From positions 1-64,000 of the forward strand of contig JAIBBY010000006.1 in assembly GCA_019694455.1 (NCBI GenBank): a DNA stretch of 64,000 nt. The letters run 5' to 3'. This DNA is from Pirellulales bacterium (GTDB lineage Bacteria > Planctomycetota > Planctomycetia > Pirellulales > JAEUIK01). The notes beneath the pieces are model-generated. The model ran no database searches and had not been told where the DNA came from. It was given only the letters and a program-made list of their open reading frames with translations. Shown here in pieces: positions 36,035-43,857 of this stretch. Numbering within the stretch: the stretch's first letter is position 1; every line of letters starts with the position of its first letter. Both the position numbers and the translations under genes were made by a program.

Positions 36035-36598
36035 ATGGCGCTCTCCGTCACAATCCTTCCGGGACTACCTGCGTACGGACCGCAAGCCACACCGTTTCCA
36101 ACGGAATGGGGTCGGTTTGGTCGAGAAGGAACGGTTGTGGAGTTCAAGGACGATGATTCTTGCTGGGTAGGGAATTTTCGACCGGGACTCGGTGGGATAA
36201 ACCTTGCTGGTGTTCATCCCAACGAGCGCGACGCTGTGGTCGTCGCAAGGGGCGATCTGTGGGTCGTCGATCCAGTCAAACGCGCCGCTTTGTACATTTT
36301 GCCGGCGATCGACGCTGCGATTGAGGTTCGAGATCCCAATGGATGGCTTTTCAGCATGCAAGGATTAGCGATTGCCCGATTTGGGCCCAGCGGGTTGGGT
36401 TGGCATACGAAGCGACTTTCATGGGACGGATTTGATCAACTCGCTCTTGTTGGTGAGGAATTGACTGGGCTTGCATACGACCCAATGGGCGACACTTGGA
36501 TTCCATTTCGCGTGGACACGAAGACCGGGAATTCGTCTGGCGGAAGTTTTTATGCGGAGGGAACACTCACGAGCGATTGGGAGCGACTTGCGGATTAA
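36035..36598 (+). CDS. Cassette gene 1: beta-rich protein of unknown function
   Basis: A 187-residue soluble protein in DNA of visibly lower GC than its surroundings. It begins MALSVTILPGLPAYGP; an in-frame GTG lies 12 codons earlier. No enzymatic motif is seen. The first half has many Val/Gly-rich strands (EGTVVEF, SCWVGNF, DAVVVARGDLWVVDP). The C-terminal part has the patterned string LSWDGFDQLALVGEELTG, then PMGDTWIPFRVDTKTG and SSGGSF. I recall this pattern from scattered small bacterial proteins without assigned function; that recollection is not a search result. Gene 2 starts 13 bases after its stop, so the two form an operon between the composite repeats. Confidence 0.7.
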   Translation: MALSVTILPGLPAYGPQATPFPTEWGRFGREGTVVEFKDDDSCWVGNFRPGLGGINLAGVHPNERDAVVVARGDLWVVDPVKRAALYILPAIDAAIEVRDPNGWLFSMQGLAIARFGPSGLGWHTKRLSWDGFDQLALVGEELTGLAYDPMGDTWIPFRVDTKTGNSSGGSFYAEGTLTSDWERLAD

Positions 36599-36611
36599 GG
36601 CAACGAGTAAG

Positions 36612-36926
36612 ATGGGGTTTGCGGAAGTGTACATCGTGTTCAAGTCAACAGCCGAGGGTGGCCGACGCTCCTCCGTGTGGCTCAACAAAGATGCGGAGTG
36701 TCATTACAAGCCACACCTTCGAGTCCACGGCGGAGACGGCGAGTACTTGGGAGTAGAATTTGTGGATGGCCCGGATCGGCTGATCGCACCCGGTGAGGGT
36801 ACTTATGCAACACTCCAATTCATGTACGAAACACAACTCTCGTACGACGCACTTGCGGTCGGTGCGATCTTCGATGTGTGCGAAGGAAATCGCGTCGTGG
36901 GATCGGGGCGAGTTACGCGTCGTTGA
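36612..36926 (+). CDS. Cassette gene 2: stand-alone EF-Tu domain III-like protein
   Basis: A 104-residue protein that matches domain III of elongation factor Tu from end to end and nothing else of EF-Tu. AEVYIVFKSTAEGGRRSSVW corresponds to the EF-Tu segment EVYxLxKEEGGRHTPF. APGEGTYATLQF corresponds to its PGDNVxMxV strand, and GAIFDVCEGNRVVGSGRVT to FAIREGGRTVGAGVV. There is no GTPase or domain II, so it cannot deliver aminoacyl-tRNA. Domain III is the part of EF-Tu that contacts EF-Ts and tRNA, so a decoy or immunity-like role is conceivable but not shown. I start at MGFAEVY; an upstream extension in the same frame overlaps gene 1 and is unlikely. Confidence 0.7.
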   Translation: MGFAEVYIVFKSTAEGGRRSSVWLNKDAECHYKPHLRVHGGDGEYLGVEFVDGPDRLIAPGEGTYATLQFMYETQLSYDALAVGAIFDVCEGNRVVGSGRVTRR

Positions 36927-36994
36927 CGGGTTGTTCGCCCGCAACAAATCCTTGGTTGATTGCGATTAAGCCGGACTTCCAAGCATTGAGTTGA

Positions 36995-37332
36995 GCCAGT
37001 GGCGCACAAGTGAGAGCAGGTGAGCAGTGGAGCAGGAGAGGGGTTCCCCCGTATCCGGCCTGGCGGCTACCTTCTCCCCCTGCTGCGCTTCGCTGCGCGG
37101 GGGCGAAGGCTGAGATGGACTCGTTCGTTGCTCGGCATGCGTGCGGCTGCGCCGTGGAGCATGGCATGCATTCACACGGTTGGATGCTCGCGCGTTGCGC
37201 CGCACTGGCGGAGGCGAGCGGCGCACAAGTGAGAACAGGAGAAAAGTGGAGCAGGTGAGCAGGAGAGGGGTTCCCCCTCATCCGGCCTATCGGCCACCTT
37301 CTCCCCCTGCTGCGCGTGGGCGAAGGCTGAAA
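36995..37332. repeat. Composite repeat, right copy
   Basis: A direct copy of the left repeat, offset by part of a unit: tail of unit b (36995-37036), unit a (37037-37135), unit b (37136-37265), unit a (37266-37332). The unit-a hairpin here reads CTTCTCCCCCTGCTGCGC with GCGCGGGGGCGAAGG. It ends about 25 bases before the stop codon of the Dabb gene. No terminal inverted repeats or target duplication are obvious. Confidence 0.85.
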
Positions 37333-37356
37333 TCGGCTCACTCGGCGTGAGTCGGG

Positions 37357-37815
37357 CTATTTTTCGGCAGCGGATTCGATTTGCACTTGCTCGACTTTCA
37401 CCTGTTCGACCGTGGAGTCGAAGATGCGCACGCCTTTGAGCAGCGGCGTCGTCTCGACGATGAACTTTTGATGGTCGGCGGTGCGGGCATAGTTCTTCAA
37501 GGCGTCGCGGCCGGTGAAGATCATGTGCAAGGCGACGTCGTAATCGCGATCATTGAACGCGCCGTTGATGTTCTCGTCGCGCACGCCGACGGCGAAGAAG
37601 ACGATGCCGGGATGTTGCGAGAGTCGCTTTTTACAGGCGTCGATCAGCGCGGCTTTGTTCTCGGGGGTGGGCTCTTTGAGCGCGAAAAAGATATTGTGGC
37701 CCAAGAGCGCGCTGGCGGACGGCTTTGTGGCATCGTCGTCGGCCAACGAGGGGGCGGTGACGCCGAGGGCGAAAAGCGACAGGGCGGCGAACAAGGGCAG
37801 GATGTGGCGCGACAT
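37357..37815 (-). CDS. Secreted Dabb-domain protein
   Basis: A 152-residue protein with a Sec signal peptide (MSRHILPLFAALSLFALGVTAPSLA) and a single Dabb (dimeric alpha/beta barrel, stress-responsive) domain. Matching features are LLGHNIFFALKEPTPENKAALIDACKKRL, PGIVFFAVGVRDEN, DRDYDVALHMIFTGRDALKNYA and HQKFIVETTPLLKGVRIFDS. The domain is better known in cytoplasmic proteins; a secreted form is common in planctomycetes. Its ligand is unknown. The start MSRHIL is chosen because GGAG lies ten bases upstream and the signal peptide becomes N-terminal; the frame extends 17 codons further. The 3' end lies just beside the right composite repeat. Confidence 0.85.
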   Translation of the reverse strand: MSRHILPLFAALSLFALGVTAPSLADDDATKPSASALLGHNIFFALKEPTPENKAALIDACKKRLSQHPGIVFFAVGVRDENINGAFNDRDYDVALHMIFTGRDALKNYARTADHQKFIVETTPLLKGVRIFDSTVEQVKVEQVQIESAAEK

Positions 37816-37862
37816 GGAATGGTCTCCGGTTGGAATGAGGTTCGGTTGGTTCGAGGCTCTTA

Positions 37863-38435
37863 TCACTTGGGGCGTAAGCGGCGGTGTTCAACCACCCAGC
37901 GTTCGAGGCGAGCTTGCTTCGGCTGTTCATCGACTTCGACGCGCAGCAGCACGACCAGATCGTGGTCGTGCGTGCTCCAGGCCGATTGCTGCACGATGCC
38001 GTCGCCGGCGAGCGACGAAGTGGAAAGATGCCCCGTCATCGGCATCTGGCGACAAGCGACTTCGCAGTGTCCGAGGAGGGCGAGGGCCAGGTCGTCGGGC
38101 GATTGCCGCGCCAGCGCCGCGTCGTCAATTTCGCACACGCGCGAGTCGTTCGTCACCTGGAACCACTCGTGCCCGAGATGGAGGGCGCCGAGGATGGTTT
38201 CGCGGCCGGGTTGGAGGACATTTTCTCGTTCGAGTTTGGGAGTGATCAGCTTGAGCCCGGCGGGAGGATGGTCGAACTGATCAGCCAGGCCGAGAAGCAA
38301 CGTTTCTCGTTGGGCAAGGAACGACTCGTGCCGCGAGTCGCTGGCGCGGTGAAGCGCCCAAAAGATGGCGCCGACCCAGGCGACCGCGATCAGCACGCCG
38401 CAAAGTGCGAGCAGCGCAATGGTGCGGCGTGTCAC
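37863..38435 (-). CDS. Small membrane-anchored hypothetical protein
   Basis: A 190-residue protein with one N-terminal membrane helix (TIALLALCGVLIAVAWVGAIFWAL) and a soluble domain of ~155 residues. It has strands such as LGHEWFQVTNDSRVCEID and HDHDLVVLLRVEVDE. No family is recognised. Three His and two Cys in the soluble part could bind metal, but their spacing matches no motif I know. Its start overlaps the stop of the AI-2E transporter gene by four bases (ATGA), so the two are probably translated together and may work together in the membrane. Confidence 0.7.
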   Translation of the reverse strand: MTRRTIALLALCGVLIAVAWVGAIFWALHRASDSRHESFLAQRETLLLGLADQFDHPPAGLKLITPKLERENVLQPGRETILGALHLGHEWFQVTNDSRVCEIDDAALARQSPDDLALALLGHCEVACRQMPMTGHLSTSSLAGDGIVQQSAWSTHDHDLVVLLRVEVDEQPKQARLERWVVEHRRLRPK

Positions 38436-39499
38436 GCGAGCGACCTCGGTTCGCCGGTCGGCGGCGAGAAGGGAATGCCGGTCACGCTAGCCTGGCGACA
38501 CACCTCGACCAAGAGCAGCGTGATGGCGATCACGGCCGGGCCAACGAACAGGCCGAGCATGCCAAACACCTGCAAGCCGCCGAGCACGGAAAAGAAGATC
38601 ACCAATTCGTGCAGTTGGGTGCGCTGGCCGACGATGCGGGGGCGCAGCACGTTGTCGACCGTGCCGACCACCAGCAGGCCCCAGACCAGGAGGATGACAG
38701 CCTTAAGGGGATGCCCATCGACGCCGAGCCACAGCGCGGCTGGCGCCCAGACGAGAAAGGCGCCGCCGAAGGGGATCATGGCGAGGAGAAACATGACCAA
38801 GGCCCACAAGATAGGGGCTTCGAGTCCCAAGAGCCAGAACGCCGCGCCCCCCAAGACGCCTTGCAGGGCCGCGATCAGCACCACGCCCATGAAGCTGGCG
38901 TAAATCACCTCGCGACCGCGCATGAAGATGGCGCTGGATTCCTCGGCCGAGATGGGGAGCAAGCGCTGCAATGCGGGGACAATGCGATCGGCGTCGCGCA
39001 GCATGTAAAACAGGGTGAAGAGGACGAAAAAGATTTCCATGAAGAAGCCAAACAGTCCGCCCAGCACGCCGGTCGATCGCGCAATGACGACGCCAATGAC
39101 GTCGCTGAAGCGTTTGGCGACCTCTTGCGAATTGTGCAGTTCGCTCAGATCGACGTATTGGCTGATGAATTGATAGGGGCGGGAGTCGGGGCTCCACACG
39201 TCTTGCATGAGGTCGGCCATCGATTGTTTGGCGCTGGCCGCCTCGCGAATCAGGGCGACGCCGACCAGAAAGGTGGGGACGAGCACCACCAGCACGACCA
39301 TTAGTGTGGTGACGGTGGCCGCCAGCGTGCGGCTATGGCCGCGCTGGAGCATGCGCCGCTGATGCGGATAGGCGACGATGGCCAACACCACGGCCCAGAG
39401 GATGACATCGATGAAGGGCTGGACGATTTGCCAGCAGAGGTAGAGCGCCATTGCAGTGACGCCCAACAGCGCGATCCAGCGACCTTGCGAGACGGTCAT
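38432..39499 (-). CDS. AI-2E family (PerM-type) transporter
   Basis: A 355-residue membrane protein of the AI-2 exporter superfamily with about eight helices. The order is typical: two helices (WIALLGVTAMALYLCWQIVQPFIDVILWAVVLAIV), a third after YPHQRRML, a long extracytoplasmic region of ~90 residues, and five C-terminal helices. The family motifs are GLFGFFMEIFFVLFTLFYMLRD, IPFGGAFLVWAPAALWL and VLRPRIVGQRTQLHELVIFFSVLGGL. Members export various small molecules or exchange Na+/H+; the autoinducer role holds for few of them. The downstream 190-residue gene overlaps it. Confidence 0.9.
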   Translation of the reverse strand: MTVSQGRWIALLGVTAMALYLCWQIVQPFIDVILWAVVLAIVAYPHQRRMLQRGHSRTLAATVTTLMVVLVVLVPTFLVGVALIREAASAKQSMADLMQDVWSPDSRPYQFISQYVDLSELHNSQEVAKRFSDVIGVVIARSTGVLGGLFGFFMEIFFVLFTLFYMLRDADRIVPALQRLLPISAEESSAIFMRGREVIYASFMGVVLIAALQGVLGGAAFWLLGLEAPILWALVMFLLAMIPFGGAFLVWAPAALWLGVDGHPLKAVILLVWGLLVVGTVDNVLRPRIVGQRTQLHELVIFFSVLGGLQVFGMLGLFVGPAVIAITLLLVEVCRQASVTGIPFSPPTGEPRSLA

Positions 39500-39544
39500 C
39501 GGCGGTTCCTATCGGCCTGGGCCAGCGGCGGCGTGGCGGCCATT

Positions 39545-41311
39545 CTAATCGGAGGCGGGCGGGGCCGTCTTGGCCTGGTCGATGTAATTTCTCACTTGCG
39601 CGGCGAGCACGTCGAGCGGCACGGCGCCAGCGGCCAGCACCGCGTCGTGAAAGGCGCGCACGTCGAAGGCGGCGCCGAGCTCGGTTTCGGCGGCGCGGCG
39701 CAGATCGCGGATCTTGAGTTCGCCCAGCTTGTAGGCCACCGCCTGACCGGGCCAACCGATGTAGCGATCGACCTCGGTGACGATGTTGTGCTGGGTGAGG
39801 GCGGAGTTGGCGGCCATGAAATCGATAGCTTGTTGCCGCGACCAGCCGAGGTAGTGCATGCCGGTATCGACCACCAGGCGACAGGCGCGCCACATCTCGT
39901 AGCTGAGGCGGCCAAAGTCGCTGTAAGGGTCTTGATAGCAGCCGATCTCCTGGCCGAGCCGTTCCGCGTAGAGCCCCCAACCTTCGATGAAGGCGGTGAA
40001 ATCGGCGAACCGCCGATACGGCGGCACGCCCGTCAGTTCTTGTTGCAAGGCGATTTGCAGATGATGGCCGGGGACAGCCTCGTGCAGCGACAGGGCCTCG
40101 ATCTCGAACAATGGCCGGCTGGGCAGGTTGGAGGTGTTCACATAGTAGAAACCGGCGCGTGTGCCGTCGCCGGCTGGCGGCATGTAATAGGCCGTGGTGG
40201 TTTGCGAGGCGATATACTCGGGCACCTCGCGGACGCCGTACGGGGTGCGCGGCAACTTGCCGAACAGTTTGGGAAGCTGGCCATCGATGCGCTTGAGGAC
40301 GTAGCTCACTTCCTTGAGCAACTGCTCGCGGCTGGTGGCGTAGAACTTGGGATCGGAACGGAGATGCTCGATGAAGGCCGGCAGATCGCCCGCGAAACCA
40401 GTTTGTCTGGCGATGGCCTCCATCTCGGCGCGGATGCGGCGCACCTCGGAGAGGCCTTGCTCATGCACTTGCTCGGGGGTGATATCGAGCGTGGCGAAGT
40501 GCCGCACACGATGGCGATAGAATTCGCGACCGTTGGGGAGCCCCGAGGCGCCGATCGATTCGCGGGCGTGGGGGACGTACTCGTCGCTCATGAAGGCGAG
40601 GAAGTCGCGATAACCGGGGACGACCGACTCCAGGATGGCCGCGCGGCCGGCCGCGGTGAGCCGCGCTTGATCCTCGACGCTGATCTGCTCGGGAAACGAC
40701 TTGAAGGGGGTGAAGAGCGGGCTGGCCGCCGCGTCGGTAACGATTTGCGCCTCGACCGGCCGCGCGTAACCGCGCAGCACATCGGCGGGCAGCGTCATTT
40801 GGGCAGCGATGCCGGCGCGCATCAATTCGATGTTTTGCCCGGCGTAGACCTGAAAGGCGCGGAGGCGGGCGATGTAGTTTTCGTAGTCTTGGACGGTGAC
40901 GAGCGTGAGCTCGCGGGGCAACTCGGGGAACTCGACGTGAAAGCCCGAGCGGCCGGAAATGGGCATGAGGTACGACTTGAACTCGAGTTCGGCGATCTGG
41001 TCGCCGAGCAGGCGGGAGAAGATCTCGTAGTTCAGCCGATCGGCGGGGGAAAGCTGATCGTGGGGGATCGATTTCAGGCGCGTGGCGAAGTCGCGCTTGG
41101 CGACCAGTCGGCGCTCGAAATCTTGCGGGCGGACCTGCGGCAACAGCGCGTCGTAGCGATGATCGCCGGTGAAGGTGGCGAAGAGAGGATTCTCGCGCAA
41201 CTGATATTGCCAGGCCTCATCGGCCAAGGCATTGAAGCGCGCGGCGGCGCCGTCGTCGGCCCACGCGACAGGGCAAATGAGCAAGACCAATAACCAGGTC
41301 AGCGCGCGCAT
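39545..41311 (-). CDS. DUF885 metallopeptidase-like secreted protein
   Basis: A 588-residue protein with a Sec signal peptide (MRALTWLLVLLICPVAWA) and a full DUF885 domain. The zinc-peptidase-like motif ALSLHEAVPGHHLQIALQ (HExxxGHH form) is followed ~30 residues later by FIEGWGLYAERL, which supplies a third ligand Glu. YNTSNLPSRP-like and SYEMWRACRLVVDTGMH are also family features. DUF885 proteins are collagenase- or carboxypeptidase-like; the substrate here is unknown. It lies between the sialate O-acetylesterase gene (69 bases upstream) and the transporter gene (45 bases downstream), all on the minus strand. Confidence 0.92.
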   Translation of the reverse strand: MRALTWLLVLLICPVAWADDGAAARFNALADEAWQYQLRENPLFATFTGDHRYDALLPQVRPQDFERRLVAKRDFATRLKSIPHDQLSPADRLNYEIFSRLLGDQIAELEFKSYLMPISGRSGFHVEFPELPRELTLVTVQDYENYIARLRAFQVYAGQNIELMRAGIAAQMTLPADVLRGYARPVEAQIVTDAAASPLFTPFKSFPEQISVEDQARLTAAGRAAILESVVPGYRDFLAFMSDEYVPHARESIGASGLPNGREFYRHRVRHFATLDITPEQVHEQGLSEVRRIRAEMEAIARQTGFAGDLPAFIEHLRSDPKFYATSREQLLKEVSYVLKRIDGQLPKLFGKLPRTPYGVREVPEYIASQTTTAYYMPPAGDGTRAGFYYVNTSNLPSRPLFEIEALSLHEAVPGHHLQIALQQELTGVPPYRRFADFTAFIEGWGLYAERLGQEIGCYQDPYSDFGRLSYEMWRACRLVVDTGMHYLGWSRQQAIDFMAANSALTQHNIVTEVDRYIGWPGQAVAYKLGELKIRDLRRAAETELGAAFDVRAFHDAVLAAGAVPLDVLAAQVRNYIDQAKTAPPASD

Positions 41312-41380
41312 GCGTCCTCCTTGAACTAGCGATTCACTCAGTCAAGCCGTCCCAGCGGACGAGGTTTTTGCCCGCTGCCG

Positions 41381-42820
41381 CTACTGGGTTGGCTTGGGGG
41401 CGGTGGTTAGCGGAAAGTCGTCGGTGCGAAAGGGGGAGGCGAGTAGTCCGGCCTGGTTGGCCAGATTGACCACCGGATAGTCGGCCCAGCCATAACGCAC
41501 GGCGACCGGTTCGGCGACGTCGGGGCAACTGACCACCACCTGCTCGCCGCGAATCTCGGCGTTGGCCTTGTGGAACTTCTGGTCCTTGCCGGCGATGGTG
41601 AAGCCTTCGAGCTTGTCTCCCGACGCGACGAGGCCGCCAGCGACATGATCGAAGTTCAGCACGGCCTCGGCGCCTTTGAATTCGGCATCGCGGTATGCGG
41701 GTCCGGAGTAGGCGACGTCTTTGCCATAGGCCTTGGCAAGCGCGGCCAGCGCAAGACGTTCGCCGACCGGCTTTTTGGCCTTGGGGTGAATGTCGGTTTC
41801 GTCGCCGACATCGGTGATGACGGCCATGCCGGTATTGGGAGATTGCTTGAGGGTGTGCCGCTGCGCCTCGCGCAGCTCAGCCCATTGACTGTCTCTTGGC
41901 TCGTCCACCTTCTTCATGAACGGCGCCAACTGCACAAAGAGGAACGGGAAGTCGCCTTGATTCCACGCCTGGCGCCAGTTGGCGATCATGGTGGGAAACA
42001 GCGTGAAGTATTGCGCGGCGCGGCCGGCGTTCGACTCGCCTTGGTACCAGATAGCGCCGCTGATGGCGTACGGCAGCAAGGGATGGATCATCGCGTTGTA
42101 GAGGCCCGTGGGACGCTGCACCGCCGTGGTGCCGGCGGGGGGCATGTCGAGCAGCGATTTCAGTTCGGGCACGGCTGCCAGCGCCTCGCGACTGGTCCAG
42201 GCCTCGGCTGGGGTGCCGCCGTAGGACGTGTTGATGATGCCGACTGGCACTTCGAGCTTGGATTGAAGCATCTGCCCAAAGTGGTAAGCGACCGCGGAAA
42301 ACTCGGGCACGGTCTGCGGACCGCACTCGACCCAGGCCGCATCGACAGTCGACTGCGGCTCGTCGGTGGCCACGCGGGGGACGGTGAACAGGCGCAAGTT
42401 GGGGTTGGCCGATTCGGCGATGGTCTTATCAGGATCGGCGCTCTGTTTGACCGACCACTGCATGTTGGATTGACCGCTGGCGATCCAGACCTCACCGACC
42501 AGGATGTTCTTGAGCGTGATGGTGTTCTCACCGGCGATGGTCATTTCGAAGGGGCCGCCGGGCTTCAAGTTCTCTAGCGCGACCTGCCAGCGTCCATCCT
42601 TGGCCTTGGCGGTGACGGTTTGGTCCTGGAACTTGACGATGACCTCCTCTCCCTCGTTGGCCGTGCCCCAGACCGGAACCTTGCGGCCTTGTTGCAGCAC
42701 GGCGTTGTCTGAGAAGAGGGGGTTGGGTTTGACAGCGGCGTGGGCGTCGGCCGCCAGCAGCAGTAGGGCGGCGAGCAGCGGCAGTTGATAGCGACAGACG
42801 AACGAAAGCGGGCGGATCAT
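41381..42820 (-). CDS. Sialate O-acetylesterase (SASA family)
   Basis: A 479-residue secreted esterase that removes O-acetyl groups from sialic acid or related sugars. A signal peptide (MIRPLSFVCRYQLPLLAALLLLAADAHA) leads to a beta-sandwich region (LFSDNAVLQQGRKVPVWGTA) and the catalytic domain. Its Ser lies in IASGQSNMQWSV, the oxyanion region in NTSYGGTPAEAWTS and WYQGESNAG, and the Asp/His pair in DVGDETDIHPKAKKPVGERLALAALA. Two ATGs compete. AGGGG lies six bases before the second (42820) but abuts the first (42826), which decides for 42820. Planctomycete SASA proteins usually act on algal or mucin glycans. Confidence 0.9.
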   Translation of the reverse strand: MIRPLSFVCRYQLPLLAALLLLAADAHAAVKPNPLFSDNAVLQQGRKVPVWGTANEGEEVIVKFQDQTVTAKAKDGRWQVALENLKPGGPFEMTIAGENTITLKNILVGEVWIASGQSNMQWSVKQSADPDKTIAESANPNLRLFTVPRVATDEPQSTVDAAWVECGPQTVPEFSAVAYHFGQMLQSKLEVPVGIINTSYGGTPAEAWTSREALAAVPELKSLLDMPPAGTTAVQRPTGLYNAMIHPLLPYAISGAIWYQGESNAGRAAQYFTLFPTMIANWRQAWNQGDFPFLFVQLAPFMKKVDEPRDSQWAELREAQRHTLKQSPNTGMAVITDVGDETDIHPKAKKPVGERLALAALAKAYGKDVAYSGPAYRDAEFKGAEAVLNFDHVAGGLVASGDKLEGFTIAGKDQKFHKANAEIRGEQVVVSCPDVAEPVAVRYGWADYPVVNLANQAGLLASPFRTDDFPLTTAPKPTQ

Positions 42821-42952
42821 GTGCATCCCCTGATTGCGGCTTGGATAGTTCGCCCCGATAGGTACAGAAGCCCTTTGATAATCGGATCAGGCGCAAGCCA
42901 CAAGTCGGCGGCGTGAAAGGAACGCGCAGCGGGCCAATTGGCGACTGGACAA

Positions 42953-43687
42953 TTAAAGACTGGCAATATCGGCCGGCGTGATGCGGCCATCGTGCAAGGC
43001 GGAGGCGACCAGCGCGGCGTCGCAGCCGGCATTGGCGATGCGCGCCAGGTCTTGCAAGTCGCGCACACCGCCCCCCGTGGTGATTTCGAGCGTGGGGTAT
43101 TCGCGCTTGAGCGCGGCGCAAAGCTCCAAAGTGGATAGCCCCGCGCCGACGCCGACTTGCGCCAGGTCGAGCACGATCAGGCGGCGCACACCGCACTGGA
43201 TGGCGCGCTGGGCAATTTGTCGAGGCGAAAGCTCCGCAAGCTGTGGAGACTGGACCAGCGGCCGTCCCTGCTTGAGATCGAGACTGAAGACCAGTCGCTC
43301 GGCGCCGAGAAGAGTGACTAGCTCGGAGAGCAGGTCGAGATTGGACAGCGATTCCAGCCCGGCGATGACGCCGGCCAGAGGGTGGCTCCAGTCGGCCAGT
43401 TGCCGGGCGCGAAGGAGTGTATCGACTCCGGCATCGACCCACAGCGCGAGGCCGAGTGACGAAAGCTGCTGGTAAATATTCCACGCGGGCATGTGGCCGG
43501 CGATGGCGTCGAGGTCGGCCAGATAAAGCTCGCGAAAATCAAACCGCGCGGCCAGCGCCGACGCGACGGCGACCGGTTGGCTCGAAGCGCAAAGCGCGCT
43601 TTGGATGGGTCGATATTGATCTCGCTGGCCGGCGACGCCGCGGACCACCTGGCCCCCCATCAAGTCGATGACTGGAATGATTCGCAT
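42953..43687 (-). CDS. HisA/HisF-like barrel protein, non-histidine paralogue
   Basis: A 244-residue (beta/alpha)8-barrel protein related to HisA/HisF. It opens MRIIPVIDLMGGQVVRGVAGQ and includes ELYLADLDAIAG, LWVDAGVDTL, IAGLESLSN, VFSLDLKQGRPL, LIVLDLAQVGVGAG and ITTGGGVRDL. These keep the catalytic-type Asp residues and the phosphate-binding GGGV loop. The sequence departs from true HisA, and no other his gene is adjacent. In planctomycetes, methylotrophs and methanogens, HisA/F-like proteins of this kind accompany tetrahydromethanopterin-linked C1 genes, so a role in cofactor synthesis is possible; this is recollection, not proof. The start is the ATG before RIIPVIDL. The gap 42821-42952 holds no gene. 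Confidence 0.8.
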   Translation of the reverse strand: MRIIPVIDLMGGQVVRGVAGQRDQYRPIQSALCASSQPVAVASALAARFDFRELYLADLDAIAGHMPAWNIYQQLSSLGLALWVDAGVDTLLRARQLADWSHPLAGVIAGLESLSNLDLLSELVTLLGAERLVFSLDLKQGRPLVQSPQLAELSPRQIAQRAIQCGVRRLIVLDLAQVGVGAGLSTLELCAALKREYPTLEITTGGGVRDLQDLARIANAGCDAALVASALHDGRITPADIASL

Positions 43688-43857
43688 GTGCGGCGCAAGT
43701 TGTTGTGTGAGCAAAACTCCGGTTGGGCGACACATTTTAGCGTTGGCGTATGCGGCTTGCCGACCGGCGCGGGGTGTGGAACACTTATCGTTAATTGACT
43801 ACTAACCGTCTGCCGTTTGATTCTCACCAAATCACCGAGGCCAGTGCGACTGTCATC

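Noticed and set aside
36471-36611. Upstream extension of the EF-Tu-like gene
   Set aside because: It overlaps gene 1 in another frame and the EF-Tu match begins only at the ATG at 36612.
35616-37332. Repeats considered as insertion-sequence ends
   Set aside because: They are direct, not inverted, no target duplication is visible, and no transposase lies between or beside them.
35616-37350. Repeat array considered as CRISPR
   Set aside because: Units are ~80-135 bases long, alternate in two types, have no uniform spacers and no cas genes are near.
39335-41293. 652-residue open frame on the plus strand
   Set aside because: Antisense to the DUF885 and AI-2E genes, with no recognisable motif.
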